From positions 1 through 49,883 of the forward strand of contig CANQUD010000012.1 of NCBI GenBank assembly GCA_947626935.1: 49,883 nt of DNA, written 5' to 3'. Made by a program: the position numbers and the translations under genes. Each line of letters starts with the position of its first letter. Position 1 is the stretch's first letter. A model generated the notes under the pieces. That model worked only from the letters and a program-made list of their open reading frames with translations, was not told the DNA's origin and did no database searches. This stretch comes from an uncultured Clostridia bacterium. GTDB taxonomy: Bacteria > Bacillota > Clostridia > Christensenellales > Borkfalkiaceae. Below, in pieces: positions 21,856 to 29,955 of the stretch.

Positions 21856-24072
21856 TCAGGCGCCTTCCGTCAGCGCCTTGAATGCCTCAATGAATTTCTG
21901 CGTGTAATATTCCTGTCCGTATGAATTGACGCGGAAAACGTATTCCGTAAAGTAGTCGTTCGGCAAGATACCGAAGTAGATGTCTCCGATCATCGTCGCG
22001 GGCATATCGAGCTGTGCGAACTTCTCGGAATAGTAGTCGTTGAGCGCCGCGATCGTCCCTTCCGCCTCGGGCATATATTCGAGGACCCAGTCGCTCAACA
22101 TGCCGAACGCATAGAAAATTTCTATCCCCATGTCGGCAAAACTCTGCAAAATTTCCTTGGTACACTCCATGGCGCCGTTTTCCTCGAGCACATCGGGACC
22201 GTAGAATGCGTAGGCTCCGTTGTGCCCCGTCGACGTGCGGAAATTGTCGTTGTCGCCGTACTCGGAGATGTAATAGAGGTAGTCCTCGTACGTGCCGCTT
22301 GCGCCGATCGAAAAGGAGCTGTTCTTGATCGAGAGGTACTCGGTGAGCGCCGTCAGAACATTTGCATATCTGCGCATATCGACAGAGGCGAGAAGGTCAT
22401 AGTTGAACTCGAACATCCTGAAAACGCGGGCGTCGAAGTCGACGTCGTACCCGAGAAGATAGGGAGAGCCGATGTCGCACACATAGATGAGCGTATCTCC
22501 CGCGTGCATGTACTGCCGTATGACGTCGAGCTGGACGAGCGTGCAGGTCTCCCCCTCGACGCCCATGTTGAGAGCGAGCCGTCCCGTCGCATTGCCGAAT
22601 GTTCCCGCGTGCAAGCCGTACCAGATCGAACAGCTCCCGAAGATGACCGTCTTTTGCTCGTCTTCGTGCTCGATAAGCATCTCCGTCTTGTTGGCGAACT
22701 GGGCGGACTCGTTTTCCCCGAAAATGGGCATCTCGACGGCGTTGATGTGCAGGGTCTCGAAGTGCTCCGTAAGGGTCGGATCGCCGAATGCCCCGCCGTC
22801 GACATATGAGATGTTGTCGTACAGATAGATCTCTTTCAGATTTTCGCAGGAGACAAAGGCGCCGTCCATGATGTACTGCATGGAGAGCGGAAAGACGACT
22901 GTTCTGACCCGCTTGTCCCCTTCCAGCGTCCCGCCTGCGACGGCGGCGACGGGCAGTCCCCCGAGCGTTGCGGGAAGGACGAGGGTCTCTTCCGTGCCGC
23001 GGTATCCCGTCACGACGGCACAGCGGTCGTCCGAGTCGGGCGCGGCGGCAAGTTCTTGCAGGAGTTCCGCCTTTCTCTCCTTTTCCCGATAGAGGGAGAG
23101 AATGTCCGCCGTGTCGATGACGACATAGTCGAAGAGGGCGGGGTCCGTCCACTCCTTCCATTCGGCATAGAGCACGAGGGTCTCTCCCTTGACGATGTCG
23201 GCGCGGCTGCCCAGTCCGACATGCGTCCCGTTTCCGTCCGCCCTTGTATTCCAGCCCGTCTGCACATAGCCGTCCCTTGCGATGATGTCCGTCCCGAGAG
23301 AGGTGTTCGGACGGCGGTAATGGAAGAGAGAATAATTGACCGTGTAGTACGTCCCCTCGTTCTCTTCGTGCAGGAATCTTCCCCCGTTCAGCGCATAGCC
23401 GACGACGGCATAGCCCTGCAGGGGCTGCAATTCGATGTGTTCTTCGGGGGGAAGGTCGCCCGTCTCCCGCTCCATGACGGTGAGCGTCATGCTTTCTGTG
23501 ACGTTTTCCACAGTCAGAACGACCCTGCGCTCCCCTTCCTCGTTCACCGTTCCGTCGATGCCCGTCACGCGGTAGGAACCCGTGTAGCCGACGAGGCTGT
23601 CGAAGGTGTATCCCTCTGTGAACCAAAGAGTAAAGACGGCGTCCCCGCCCGACGGCACGGTCAGTTCAGCTTCGTCGCAGCGGAACACGTCCGAATCTGC
23701 GAGGGTGACCGTCCAATATTTGACGGCTTCTTCCACATCGACGGTGACAAAGGTCGGATAGCGCACGTTTTTCAGGGTCAGGGACAGGGTCGTCTTTCCC
23801 TCGCCGTCCACGCCGCCGACGTCCGTTTCATACTCGGAATACGAGGTATCCTTGAACGCATAGCCGCTCTCGATCTTCAGCGTGAAAGAGGCGTCATCGC
23901 CGCGGGAGACCGTCTTGACGTACTCCTCGGCGGTGTAATATTCGCTCTCGGCGAGGACGACCCTGCATTCCCTTTCCCCCGTCTCCGCCTCGGGAGCGCA
24001 TGCGGAAAGGATGATGCAGCCGCAAAGGAGCGCTGCCGTGAGAGAAAATGCAGTTCGTTTTCCGTTCTTCAT
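21856..24072 (-). CDS. SGNH-like lipoprotein with degenerate active site and BspA/InlB-type repeats
   Basis: 738 residues. MKNGKRTAFSLTAALLCGCI followed by LSAC gives a lipoprotein signal and anchor Cys. Residues about 30-200 are two beta-sandwich repeats (TVTL-SD-F/Y type). About 215-330 is an InlB-type repeat region (GYVQTGWNTRADGNGTHV, LVLYAEWKEW). About 355-455 is a BspA-like leucine-rich segment (LVLPATLGGLPVAAVAGGTL, VVFPLSMQYIMDGAFVSCENLKEIYL). From about 475 to the end lies an SGNH-type domain. Compared with the neighbouring SGNH protein, the nucleophile position is Cys (GSCSIWYGL, C481) and the final D-x-x-x-H is E710-R714 (EYVFRVNSYG). The catalytic triad therefore looks lost. It may hold or present the polymer rather than modify it. 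Confidence 0.85.
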   Translation of the reverse strand: MKNGKRTAFSLTAALLCGCIILSACAPEAETGERECRVVLAESEYYTAEEYVKTVSRGDDASFTLKIESGYAFKDTSYSEYETDVGGVDGEGKTTLSLTLKNVRYPTFVTVDVEEAVKYWTVTLADSDVFRCDEAELTVPSGGDAVFTLWFTEGYTFDSLVGYTGSYRVTGIDGTVNEEGERRVVLTVENVTESMTLTVMERETGDLPPEEHIELQPLQGYAVVGYALNGGRFLHEENEGTYYTVNYSLFHYRRPNTSLGTDIIARDGYVQTGWNTRADGNGTHVGLGSRADIVKGETLVLYAEWKEWTDPALFDYVVIDTADILSLYREKERKAELLQELAAAPDSDDRCAVVTGYRGTEETLVLPATLGGLPVAAVAGGTLEGDKRVRTVVFPLSMQYIMDGAFVSCENLKEIYLYDNISYVDGGAFGDPTLTEHFETLHINAVEMPIFGENESAQFANKTEMLIEHEDEQKTVIFGSCSIWYGLHAGTFGNATGRLALNMGVEGETCTLVQLDVIRQYMHAGDTLIYVCDIGSPYLLGYDVDFDARVFRMFEFNYDLLASVDMRRYANVLTALTEYLSIKNSSFSIGASGTYEDYLYYISEYGDNDNFRTSTGHNGAYAFYGPDVLEENGAMECTKEILQSFADMGIEIFYAFGMLSDWVLEYMPEAEGTIAALNDYYSEKFAQLDMPATMIGDIYFGILPNDYFTEYVFRVNSYGQEYYTQKFIEAFKALTEGA

Positions 24073-24076
24073 TTCA

Positions 24077-25531
24077 TCAATACCCCACAAGATAGGCGGC
24101 ATAGCGGGACCAGAAGTAGTCGTTCGTGTAATCGGCGAGCTTCGAACGCGGGACATAGACCATACAGGCGCTTGCCCCCTTCAGCAGATCGAGATAGACC
24201 ATACACTCGGACGGACGGTTGTCCGCGGGCAAGTACAGCCGCTTCAGGGAAGAACAGCCGTCGAAGGAGCTTCCCGCGATCGCATAGATATATTTGCCGA
24301 TGCGGATCTCCTCGATCGACGTGTTCCCCGCAAAGACCGCGGCATCGAAGGAGAGGACCTTTTTGCCCTCATAGAAATCGGGGATCTCGACGGAAGCCGC
24401 CGCCCTGCCCTCTTCGGTCAGTCCCGTGATGTTCCAGCCGTTCCCGCTCTCCTCATAGGTGAAAAGCGCGGCGTCCTTCCCGTTTTCGCCCGCAGCGCCG
24501 TCATCGGGCGGCAGTGGCTTTTCGGGCAGAACGATGTCATCCGCCGAACTGTCCCCGAGGTATGCCTTGAGGTCGCGCACGAGACGGTCAGTGTAGACGG
24601 TCATGCCCGCCGAATTGACATGCACGTTGGAATCGTAAAACCATTCCTTTTCGAGAATGTATTCCTTGGGGTTTCCCAAAATTTCACAGTCCAAAAGTCC
24701 GTCGAGACGGTCATAGAAGGCGTCGATGTCCTCTTCCGCCGTCCCCTCGGCGATCCCCATGACGTTGACGAGCGCAAAGCCGTAGAGGAGCGTCGCGCCC
24801 CGCTTGGAAAGAAATGCGTTGTATTCGTTGACGTAATCCGCGAACTCCTGCGGGAAGAGGGAAAGGTCGAAGGAGACCCGCTCCACCGCATCGTAGCCGA
24901 GCGGGAGAACGTTGTATGCCCGTTCGTAGATCATCTTGCAGTTTTCGTCAAAGGAAGAGGCGGCGTAGACGTCCGTGGGACTGGGCTTGGATCCGCTCGA
25001 ATAGTAGCCGTATTTTCTTCCGACGTACCCCAAGAATCCGCCCACCATCTCGCCCGTGTTCTCGATGTGGGAAAGGATGCCGAAATCGCCGTCCGCGGCG
25101 TTCCAGACATATTCACTGTTGAAGTAGAGGGACATGGACTGCCCCATCTGCTCGGGCGCAAGGATGACGATGTCCCCCTCGCGGATGTTCACGCGGGAGA
25201 GGTCCATCATCGCCTTTGTGCCGATCGCGCCGTACAGCCCGAACGGGCAGACGGTATATCCGTCCGTCTCCCCTTCCAGAAGCAAGGGATCGAGACCGAA
25301 CGCGATCGCGCTGTTGCCGACAACGACGATCTTTTTGCCCTCCGTATTCTCGAGTTTACGGTACATCTTCGGCAAAACGGCGTAATAGGTGTTGTCATAT
25401 TGGGAAGGCAGACAAAAACCGACGCATACCAGACTGACGGGTATCGCCGATAAAAAGAGCAATGTGATGAGAATTGCGCAGATGCTTCGTTTCACGAGAC
25501 CGTTTCTCCGAACACGGGACTTCGGTTCCAT
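24077..25531 (-). CDS. membrane-anchored SGNH acyltransferase-like protein with LRR tail
   Basis: About 484 residues. A signal anchor (SICAILITLLFLSAIPVSLVCVGF) is followed by an extracytoplasmic SGNH domain: IVVVGNSAIAFGLDP with putative nucleophile S74, and the terminal YDSNVHVNSAGMTVYTD with D300 and H304, like the DxxH block. Relatives such as DltD and AlgX/AlgJ accept an acyl group from an MBOAT and set it on a wall polymer or exopolysaccharide. Residues about 370-470 add two BspA-type leucine-rich repeats (VLSFDAAVFAGNTSIEEIRIG, SFDGCSSLKRLYLP). It is the first gene of the cassette, 4 bases ahead of the lipoprotein gene. The start at 25531 is family-plausible but has no ribosome site and may be almost leaderless. 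Confidence 0.83.
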   Translation of the reverse strand: MEPKSRVRRNGLVKRSICAILITLLFLSAIPVSLVCVGFCLPSQYDNTYYAVLPKMYRKLENTEGKKIVVVGNSAIAFGLDPLLLEGETDGYTVCPFGLYGAIGTKAMMDLSRVNIREGDIVILAPEQMGQSMSLYFNSEYVWNAADGDFGILSHIENTGEMVGGFLGYVGRKYGYYSSGSKPSPTDVYAASSFDENCKMIYERAYNVLPLGYDAVERVSFDLSLFPQEFADYVNEYNAFLSKRGATLLYGFALVNVMGIAEGTAEEDIDAFYDRLDGLLDCEILGNPKEYILEKEWFYDSNVHVNSAGMTVYTDRLVRDLKAYLGDSSADDIVLPEKPLPPDDGAAGENGKDAALFTYEESGNGWNITGLTEEGRAAASVEIPDFYEGKKVLSFDAAVFAGNTSIEEIRIGKYIYAIAGSSFDGCSSLKRLYLPADNRPSECMVYLDLLKGASACMVYVPRSKLADYTNDYFWSRYAAYLVGY

Positions 25532-25532
25532 A

Positions 25533-25570
25533 TTTAATGCAAGTTTAATGCAAGTGTTTCGCAAAGTCAA
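25533..25570 (-). promoter_or_regulatory. cassette promoter with an 11-bp tandem repeat
   Basis: On the minus strand TTGACT (25570-25565), 17 bases, TAAACT (25547-25542), ten bases before the ATG. The plus-strand unit TTTAATGCAAG occurs twice in tandem at 25533-25554 with a period of 11, about one helical turn. It covers the -10 and start region and is a possible operator for the divergent DeoR regulator. Confidence 0.5.
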
Positions 25571-25692
25571 TATTTGTCATTTTTTTTGCAAAATTTTCAT
25601 TTTTTGGGGGGAAAGTTGCTCAAGTTTTTTCATGTTTTTTCATTTTTGACGGGCAGAAGAGGGTCGCGCGGGCACGATTTTCGGAAAAGGTC

Positions 25693-25721
25693 TTGTCAAA
25701 TCTTGAATTTTGTAGTATACT
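25693..25721 (+). promoter_or_regulatory. sigma-A promoter of the DeoR-type regulator
   Basis: TTGTCA (25693-25698), 17 bases, TATACT (25716-25721). Transcription should begin near 25728. Confidence 0.7.
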
Positions 25722-25781
25722 GTACCGTGTGAGGTGAACATGAGACAGGAAATGGACGGACAAACTCCACAGGAGGGAAAA

Positions 25782-26534
25782 ATGGCGTTATCCGAACGGC
25801 AAAATGCGATCCTCGAATATCTCGATATGCACAGGACCGCCTCGATCGAGCAGCTTTCGAAGGTGCTGTACGTAAGCGGAGCGACGATCCGCCGCGACAT
25901 CACCGAACTCAAGAAACTCGGTATGCTGGAGAAAACGTACGGCGGCGTCACCGTCATCGACACGGCGAATGAGATGCCGATCTCTGTCCGCTACGTGCGC
26001 GACACGCAGGAAAAGCAGCAGGTGGCGGACCTTGCCTATCTCCATCTCCCCCCGTTCAAGACGGTGTTCATCGACAATAGCTCCACCGCGCTCATCCTCT
26101 CGAGAAAGCTCAATCTCCGCTATAAGACGGTCGTGACGAACGGGCTTGTCGTCGCGCAGGAACTTTCCCGCCGAGAGGACATCGACATCCTGCTCCCGGG
26201 CGGGAATCTGCTCTACAATGCAAACTCGATGGTCGGCGCGTTCACCCAGCGCTGTCTCGCCGATATGCACTACGATCTGATGCTGTGCTCGTGCGCGGCG
26301 GTCAAAGAGGACGGGGTCTACGAAAATTCCCTCGACCAGTCCGAACTGAAGAGGACGGCGCTTAAGAACAGCGCAAAAAAGGTCCTGCTTGTCGATCAGA
26401 CGAAATTCGGGCAGGACGGGATGTTCAAGTCGTTCTCGCTCAATGAGTTCGACACGATCTTCACCAACGCCGACGACAGCAAGCTGAAGCTGTATCAAGG
26501 CATGAATGTAAATTTTTTCAACGGAAAGAAGTGA
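25782..26534 (+). CDS. DeoR/GlpR-family transcriptional regulator
   Basis: 250 residues. The N-terminal HTH_DeoR is complete (ALSERQNAILEYLDMHRTASIEQLSKVLYVSGATIRRDITELKKLGMLEKTYGGV, the family signature). The DeoRC sensor follows, with FIDNSSTALILSRKL, VVTNGLVVAQEL, LLPGGNLLYNANSMVG and VLLVDQTKFGQ, as in proteins that bind a sugar phosphate. Start ATG 25782 sits six bases after AGGAGG; an upstream frame would begin at the transcription start. It is divergent from the surface-acylation cassette across 250 bases, the usual arrangement for a local regulator. The target may be a sugar used to build the polymer, but that is inference. Confidence 0.93.
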   Translation: MALSERQNAILEYLDMHRTASIEQLSKVLYVSGATIRRDITELKKLGMLEKTYGGVTVIDTANEMPISVRYVRDTQEKQQVADLAYLHLPPFKTVFIDNSSTALILSRKLNLRYKTVVTNGLVVAQELSRREDIDILLPGGNLLYNANSMVGAFTQRCLADMHYDLMLCSCAAVKEDGVYENSLDQSELKRTALKNSAKKVLLVDQTKFGQDGMFKSFSLNEFDTIFTNADDSKLKLYQGMNVNFFNGKK

Positions 26535-26540
26535 CGGAGA

Positions 26541-26562
26541 GGACCCTTCGGGTCCTTTTTTT
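26541..26562 (+). terminator. intrinsic terminator of the DeoR-type gene
   Basis: GGACCC-TTC-GGGTCC followed by seven T, seven bases after the stop. Confidence 0.9.
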
Positions 26563-26571
26563 ATATTCTTT

Positions 26572-27166
26572 ATTTCGAACGATTTCTTTTGCTGCGCAAA
26601 AGAAATCGTTCGAGGGGTTAGTCCTGTACATCTCTCTTACTCCGCTGCCACGCCTTCCGCCCTTCGGACAGACATTAAGGTTCCTGTTGGGTACCAAATG
26701 GGGTGCGCTTAGGCGGGGAAACCCCGCTACGCGCAGGGATTTTGAGTGTTCCCCCCCATTCGTCACGGCTACGCCGTGCCACCTGTCTCATGCGGGTAGA
26801 GACCCGCATTCGGTCACCGCTCGCGCGGGACAATGCGCTCGCTCCTGTCGCAACGCGCGAAAAGTTCACTGGACTTTTCGCAGAATGCATTGCTCCACCC
26901 CCAGAGGGGGTCAGGTCAGAGCCTACCCCTTCGGGGGGGAGGCTCCCGCGCAGCGGGTGGTGGGGGGGATCATGTCCACCACTACGTCATGGGACACAAT
27001 GTTCCTCCGCTCGTTTGCTGGGATCCTTCGCTACGCTCTGGATGAACGGCTGCGGTGACCCACCCCCTGTCGCGTTGCGACATCCCCCTCCCACGGAGGG
27101 GGTTCATGCCCACCCTCTCCCATGGAGAGGGTAAGAAAGGGAGCGGAAAACAAAATCGTTCGAAAT
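26572..27166. repeat. dispersed repeat island A with 14-bp terminal inverted repeats
   Basis: A 595-base gene-free block. ATTTCGAACGATTT at 26572-26585 is matched exactly, inverted, by AAATCGTTCGAAAT at 27153-27166. The left end continues into an 18-bp stem (26575-26613) ending in a three-base loop. The inside holds GC-rich hairpin modules shared with the islands at 29047, 33552 and 49370, for example TGCGGGT-AGAG-ACCCGCA (26791-26808) and ACCCTCTCC-CAT-GGAGAGGGT (near 27115-27135). No convincing ORF, transposase or target-site duplication is seen. The frames that cross it have no ribosome site or family similarity. It may be a non-autonomous mobile element or a composite of repeats. Confidence 0.7.
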
Positions 27167-27179
27167 CTAAAATTTTTAC

Positions 27180-27208
27180 TTGCCATTCTTCGGAAAGTAA
27201 TGTATAAT
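27180..27208 (+). promoter_or_regulatory. gpmI: gpmI sigma-A promoter
   Basis: TTGCCA (27180-27185), 17 bases, TATAAT (27203-27208), 14 bases after the end of repeat island A. Confidence 0.8.
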
Positions 27209-27237
27209 GTCGGGGAGACAAAAAGAGGTAAACTGTC

Positions 27238-28791
27238 ATGAAAAAACCTTATGCGATCATCATTATGGACGGCTACGGGCTGAATCCCGAACATGAAGGC
27301 AACGCCATCTACATGGACGGCAGCAAAAACGTCACGAACTACAGAAATACCTATCCTTCCGCGACGCTCGGCGCGAGCGGGCTTTCCGTGGGACTTCCCG
27401 ACGGACAGATGGGAAACTCCGAGGTCGGGCATCTCAACATGGGTGCGGGACGGATCGTCTATCAGGACCTCACCAAGATCACAAAGTCCATTCAGGACGG
27501 CGATTTCTTTGAAAATCCCGCCCTCGTCAAGGCAATGGACAGCGCCCGCGACCACCGTAAAAAACTGCACCTTTGGGGACTGCTGTCCGACGGCGGCGTG
27601 CACAGTCACATCACCCACCTCTTTGCCCTTCTCGAAATGGCAAAAAAGCGCGGCGTGCCCGAGACATACGTGCATGCGTTTATGGACGGGAGAGACGTTT
27701 CCCCCACTTCGGGCGTGGAATATGTCAAAGAACTGCTCGCCGAGATGAAAAAACTCGGGTACGGAAAGCTTGCTTCCCTCTCGGGCAGATATTATTCGAT
27801 GGACCGCGACAACAACTGGGACCGCGAGGAAAAGTCGTATGACATGCTCACGCTCGGCACGGGGATCCATGCAGACGATCCCGTCAAGGCGCTCGAGGAG
27901 AGCTATCAAAACGGCGTGACGGATGAGTTCGTCCTTCCCACCAACATCTGCGAGAACGGCAAGCCCGTGGCGCTCGTGGAAGAGGGCGACAGCATCATCT
28001 TCTTCAATTTCCGTCCCGACCGCGCCCGCGAGATCACCCGTGCCTTTTCGCAGGAGCAATTCGTCGTTCCCAAGGGGACGGCGTTCGAGCGGAAAACGGG
28101 ATTTCTGCACCCCGTATATGTCTGTTTCACCGTCTACGATGCGGAATTCCGCGGCGTGGAGATCGCCTTCCCCAAACAGAAGCTGACGAACACTTTGGGG
28201 GAATACCTTGCAAAGATGGGCAAAAAACAGCTCCGCATCGCCGAGACGGAAAAGTACGCGCATGTGACGTTTTTCTTCAACGGCGGCGTCGAACAGCCCA
28301 ACGAGAACGAGGTCCGCGTGCTCATCAATTCCCCGAAAGTCGCAACGTACGACCTTCAGCCCGAAATGTCGGCGCCCGAAGTCACCGAAAAGGTGCTTGA
28401 GCAGCTCTCCACGGGCGAATACGATGCGATGATCCTGAATTTTGCCAACTGCGACATGGTCGGGCACACGGGCGTCATTCCCGCGGCGGTCAAAGCCGTG
28501 CACACGGTGGACGAATGCGTGAAGAAGGTCGTCGACAAGATCCTGTCGATGGGCGGGGCGGCGCTTCTGACTGCCGACCACGGGAACGCCGACAAGATGC
28601 TTGACGCGGACGGTTCCCCCTTCACGGCACACACGACCAACCCCGTGCCCGTCGTGCTCATCTCCGAGAAATTCAAGGAAGTCACTCTCCGCAAGGACGG
28701 GATCCTCGCCGATCTCGCCCCCACCCTTCTCGAGGTGATGGGACTGCCCATTCCCCCCGAAATGACGGGAAAGAGCTTGATCGTGAAGTAA
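27238..28791 (+). CDS. gpmI: 2,3-bisphosphoglycerate-independent phosphoglycerate mutase
   Basis: 517 residues, the normal length. The enzyme interconverts 3- and 2-phosphoglycerate in glycolysis through a phosphoserine intermediate and two metal ions. D11 in IIIMDGYG and S61 in GQMGNSEVGHLNMGAG are the metal and nucleophile residues. HVHGLLSDGGVHSHITH appears as LWGLLSDGGVHSHITH, and GRDVSPTSG, GRYYSMDRDNNWDR, NFANCDMVGHTG and TADHGNADKM are all intact. GAGGT is ten bases before the ATG. It is transcribed alone from its own promoter and ended by an intrinsic terminator; other glycolytic genes are not in the window. Confidence 0.97.
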   Translation: MKKPYAIIIMDGYGLNPEHEGNAIYMDGSKNVTNYRNTYPSATLGASGLSVGLPDGQMGNSEVGHLNMGAGRIVYQDLTKITKSIQDGDFFENPALVKAMDSARDHRKKLHLWGLLSDGGVHSHITHLFALLEMAKKRGVPETYVHAFMDGRDVSPTSGVEYVKELLAEMKKLGYGKLASLSGRYYSMDRDNNWDREEKSYDMLTLGTGIHADDPVKALEESYQNGVTDEFVLPTNICENGKPVALVEEGDSIIFFNFRPDRAREITRAFSQEQFVVPKGTAFERKTGFLHPVYVCFTVYDAEFRGVEIAFPKQKLTNTLGEYLAKMGKKQLRIAETEKYAHVTFFFNGGVEQPNENEVRVLINSPKVATYDLQPEMSAPEVTEKVLEQLSTGEYDAMILNFANCDMVGHTGVIPAAVKAVHTVDECVKKVVDKILSMGGAALLTADHGNADKMLDADGSPFTAHTTNPVPVVLISEKFKEVTLRKDGILADLAPTLLEVMGLPIPPEMTGKSLIVK

Positions 28792-28803
28792 AGATCTTCA
28801 TAG

Positions 28804-28835
28804 AAAAACCGCCGACCTCGGCGGTTTATTTTTTT
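28804..28835 (+). terminator. gpmI: gpmI intrinsic terminator
   Basis: AAACCGCCGA-CC-TCGGCGGTTT followed by ATTTTTTT, 14 bases after the stop. Confidence 0.9.
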
Positions 28836-28867
28836 GTGGGGAAGTCCGCTCAAATATGAAAAAAATC

Positions 28868-28896
28868 TTGCAAATCTGACGGCATTGTGATATACT
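28868..28896 (+). promoter_or_regulatory. promoter of the orphan RNA
   Basis: TTGCAA (28868-28873), 17 bases, TATACT (28891-28896), pointing into a non-coding structured stretch. Confidence 0.7.
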
Positions 28897-28900
28897 GAAA

Positions 28901-29046
28901 CTGCGTCGCAATTTCATAGAAAACAAGTTATACGATACAACGGCATCGGTGTATCCTTTTTTCCGTATAACTTGGGAAATTGTGACGCAGACAATTACGG
29001 GATACTCAATGCGGGCGCCCGTCATTGTCGGGCGTCCTTATTTTTT
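28901..29046 (+). ncRNA. orphan structured small RNA, about 145 nt
   Basis: No ORF with a ribosome site lies here. From the predicted start near 28902 the transcript closes a 15-bp stem (28901-28915 with 28976-28990, one G-U) and an 11-bp stem (28924-28934 with 28964-28974, CAAGTTATACG/CGTATAACTTG). The two are separated by an 8-nt bulge on the 5' side and 1 nt on the 3' side. A small ATACA/TGTAT hairpin and a T-rich loop are at the tip. After a 22-nt linker, GGGCGCCCG pairs with CGGGCGTCC (29013-29037) and TTATTTTTT ends the RNA. The terminator loop (ATTGTC, 29024-29029) can pair with GACAAT at 28990-28995. It is not tmRNA, SRP RNA or RNase P; a 6S-like RNA is possible but not convincing. 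Confidence 0.65.
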
Positions 29047-29420
29047 GCCCTTTCTACCCTCTCCATGGGAGGGTGGAGCGGCGCAATTCTGCTCAACAGC
29101 CCAGTGGGCTGTGAGCTGCGCCGCGACATGAGGCGTGGCATCGCCGAAGGGCTTTGCGGCGGTCCCTGCCGCCCAAAGACAGGGAGTGGGTCACCACAGT
29201 CGTTCTCCGTACGTCATTCAGAGCGCAGCGAAGAATCCCAGCAAACGAGCGGAGCGACATTGTGCCCCGTGGGTTTAATGGGATCCTTCGCCTACGGCTC
29301 AGGATGAACGGCTACGGTGACCCACCCCCCTACCCCCCACGGAGGGGGCAAGAAGGGGACCCTCTCCCATGGAGTGGGTATGCGCCGCATGAAAAACTTG
29401 ACCTACATTTTGAGTAATCA
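29047..29420. repeat. dispersed repeat island B
   Basis: Gene-free. It contains ACCCTCTCC-type hairpins and the module from GAGCGGCGCA through GCTGTGAGCTGCGCC to the GGCGGTCCCTGCCGCC hairpin region (about 29077-29190). The same module is present inverted in island C (33930-34080) and at the end of island D. The later part (near 29215-29330) shares GGGATCCTTCGC and GGATGAACGGCT(A/G)CGGTGACCCACC with island A. Frames across it are not credible proteins. Confidence 0.75.
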
Positions 29421-29430
29421 GCGGATGTGA

Positions 29431-29472
29431 AAGCCACCCGCCCGCCGACGAATGTCGGCGGGCGGGTGGCTT
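29431..29472 (-). terminator. very strong hairpin ending the tadA transcript
   Basis: A 19-bp stem, AAGCCACCCGCCCGCCGAC around GAAT, lies 28 bases after the tadA stop on the minus strand. The T run is weak (TTT), so it may also act as a barrier or 3' end stabiliser. Confidence 0.7.
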
Positions 29473-29499
29473 CATTTCAGAATAAAAAACAGGAGAAGG

Positions 29500-29955
29500 T
29501 CACTTCTTTTTCTCCCGTTCGCGCATGGCGGTGAAGAAATTCGTCAGGATCGCGGAGCATTCCGCTTCCATGATCCCGCCCGTCACCTCGACGGTGTGGT
29601 TGAGAAGATTCGCTTCCGCAAGTTCCCGCGTCAGGCTTCTCCCCTTCTGTTCGTATGCGCCGAAGTACACCCTCTCGATCCTGCTGTTTAAGATCGCCCC
29701 CATGCACATGGGACAGGGTTCGAGCGTCACATAGATCTCCGCACCCTCGAGGCGCCATGACCCGAGCTTTTTGCATGCCCTGTCGATCGCACGCATCTCG
29801 GCGTGGGCGGTCGCCATCTGCAGTCTGGTGCGAAGGTTGTATCCCCGCCCGATGATCTTGCCGTCGAGCACGACGACGGCGCCGATGGGGACTTCCCCGC
29901 ACGCGTTCGCTTTTTTGGCAAGGCGGAGCGCCTCACGCATGAATTTCTCTTCCAC
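29500..29955 (-). CDS. tadA: tRNA-specific adenosine-34 deaminase
   Basis: 151 residues. The enzyme turns A34 to inosine in tRNA-Arg (ACG). The zinc and proton-relay residues are in TAHAEMRAI (H51, E53) and LEPCPMCMGA (C81, C84), and the N-terminal EKFMREALRLAKKANACGEVPIGAVVV is the TadA pattern. The start is taken as GTG 29955, overlapping the stop of the M14 gene (TAGTG), because residues EEKFMREA match the family start; ATG 29940 with GGAAGAG upstream is the alternative and would cut five residues. It is the last gene of the CPBP-rlmH-M14-tadA run. Confidence 0.93.
   Translation of the reverse strand: MEEKFMREALRLAKKANACGEVPIGAVVVLDGKIIGRGYNLRTRLQMATAHAEMRAIDRACKKLGSWRLEGAEIYVTLEPCPMCMGAILNSRIERVYFGAYEQKGRSLTRELAEANLLNHTVEVTGGIMEAECSAILTNFFTAMREREKKK

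Noticed and set aside
28901-29046. Naming the orphan RNA 6S RNA
   Set aside because: The closed stem and bulge are suggestive, but the bulge is one-sided and the length is below usual 6S. Without a covariance search the name is not supported.
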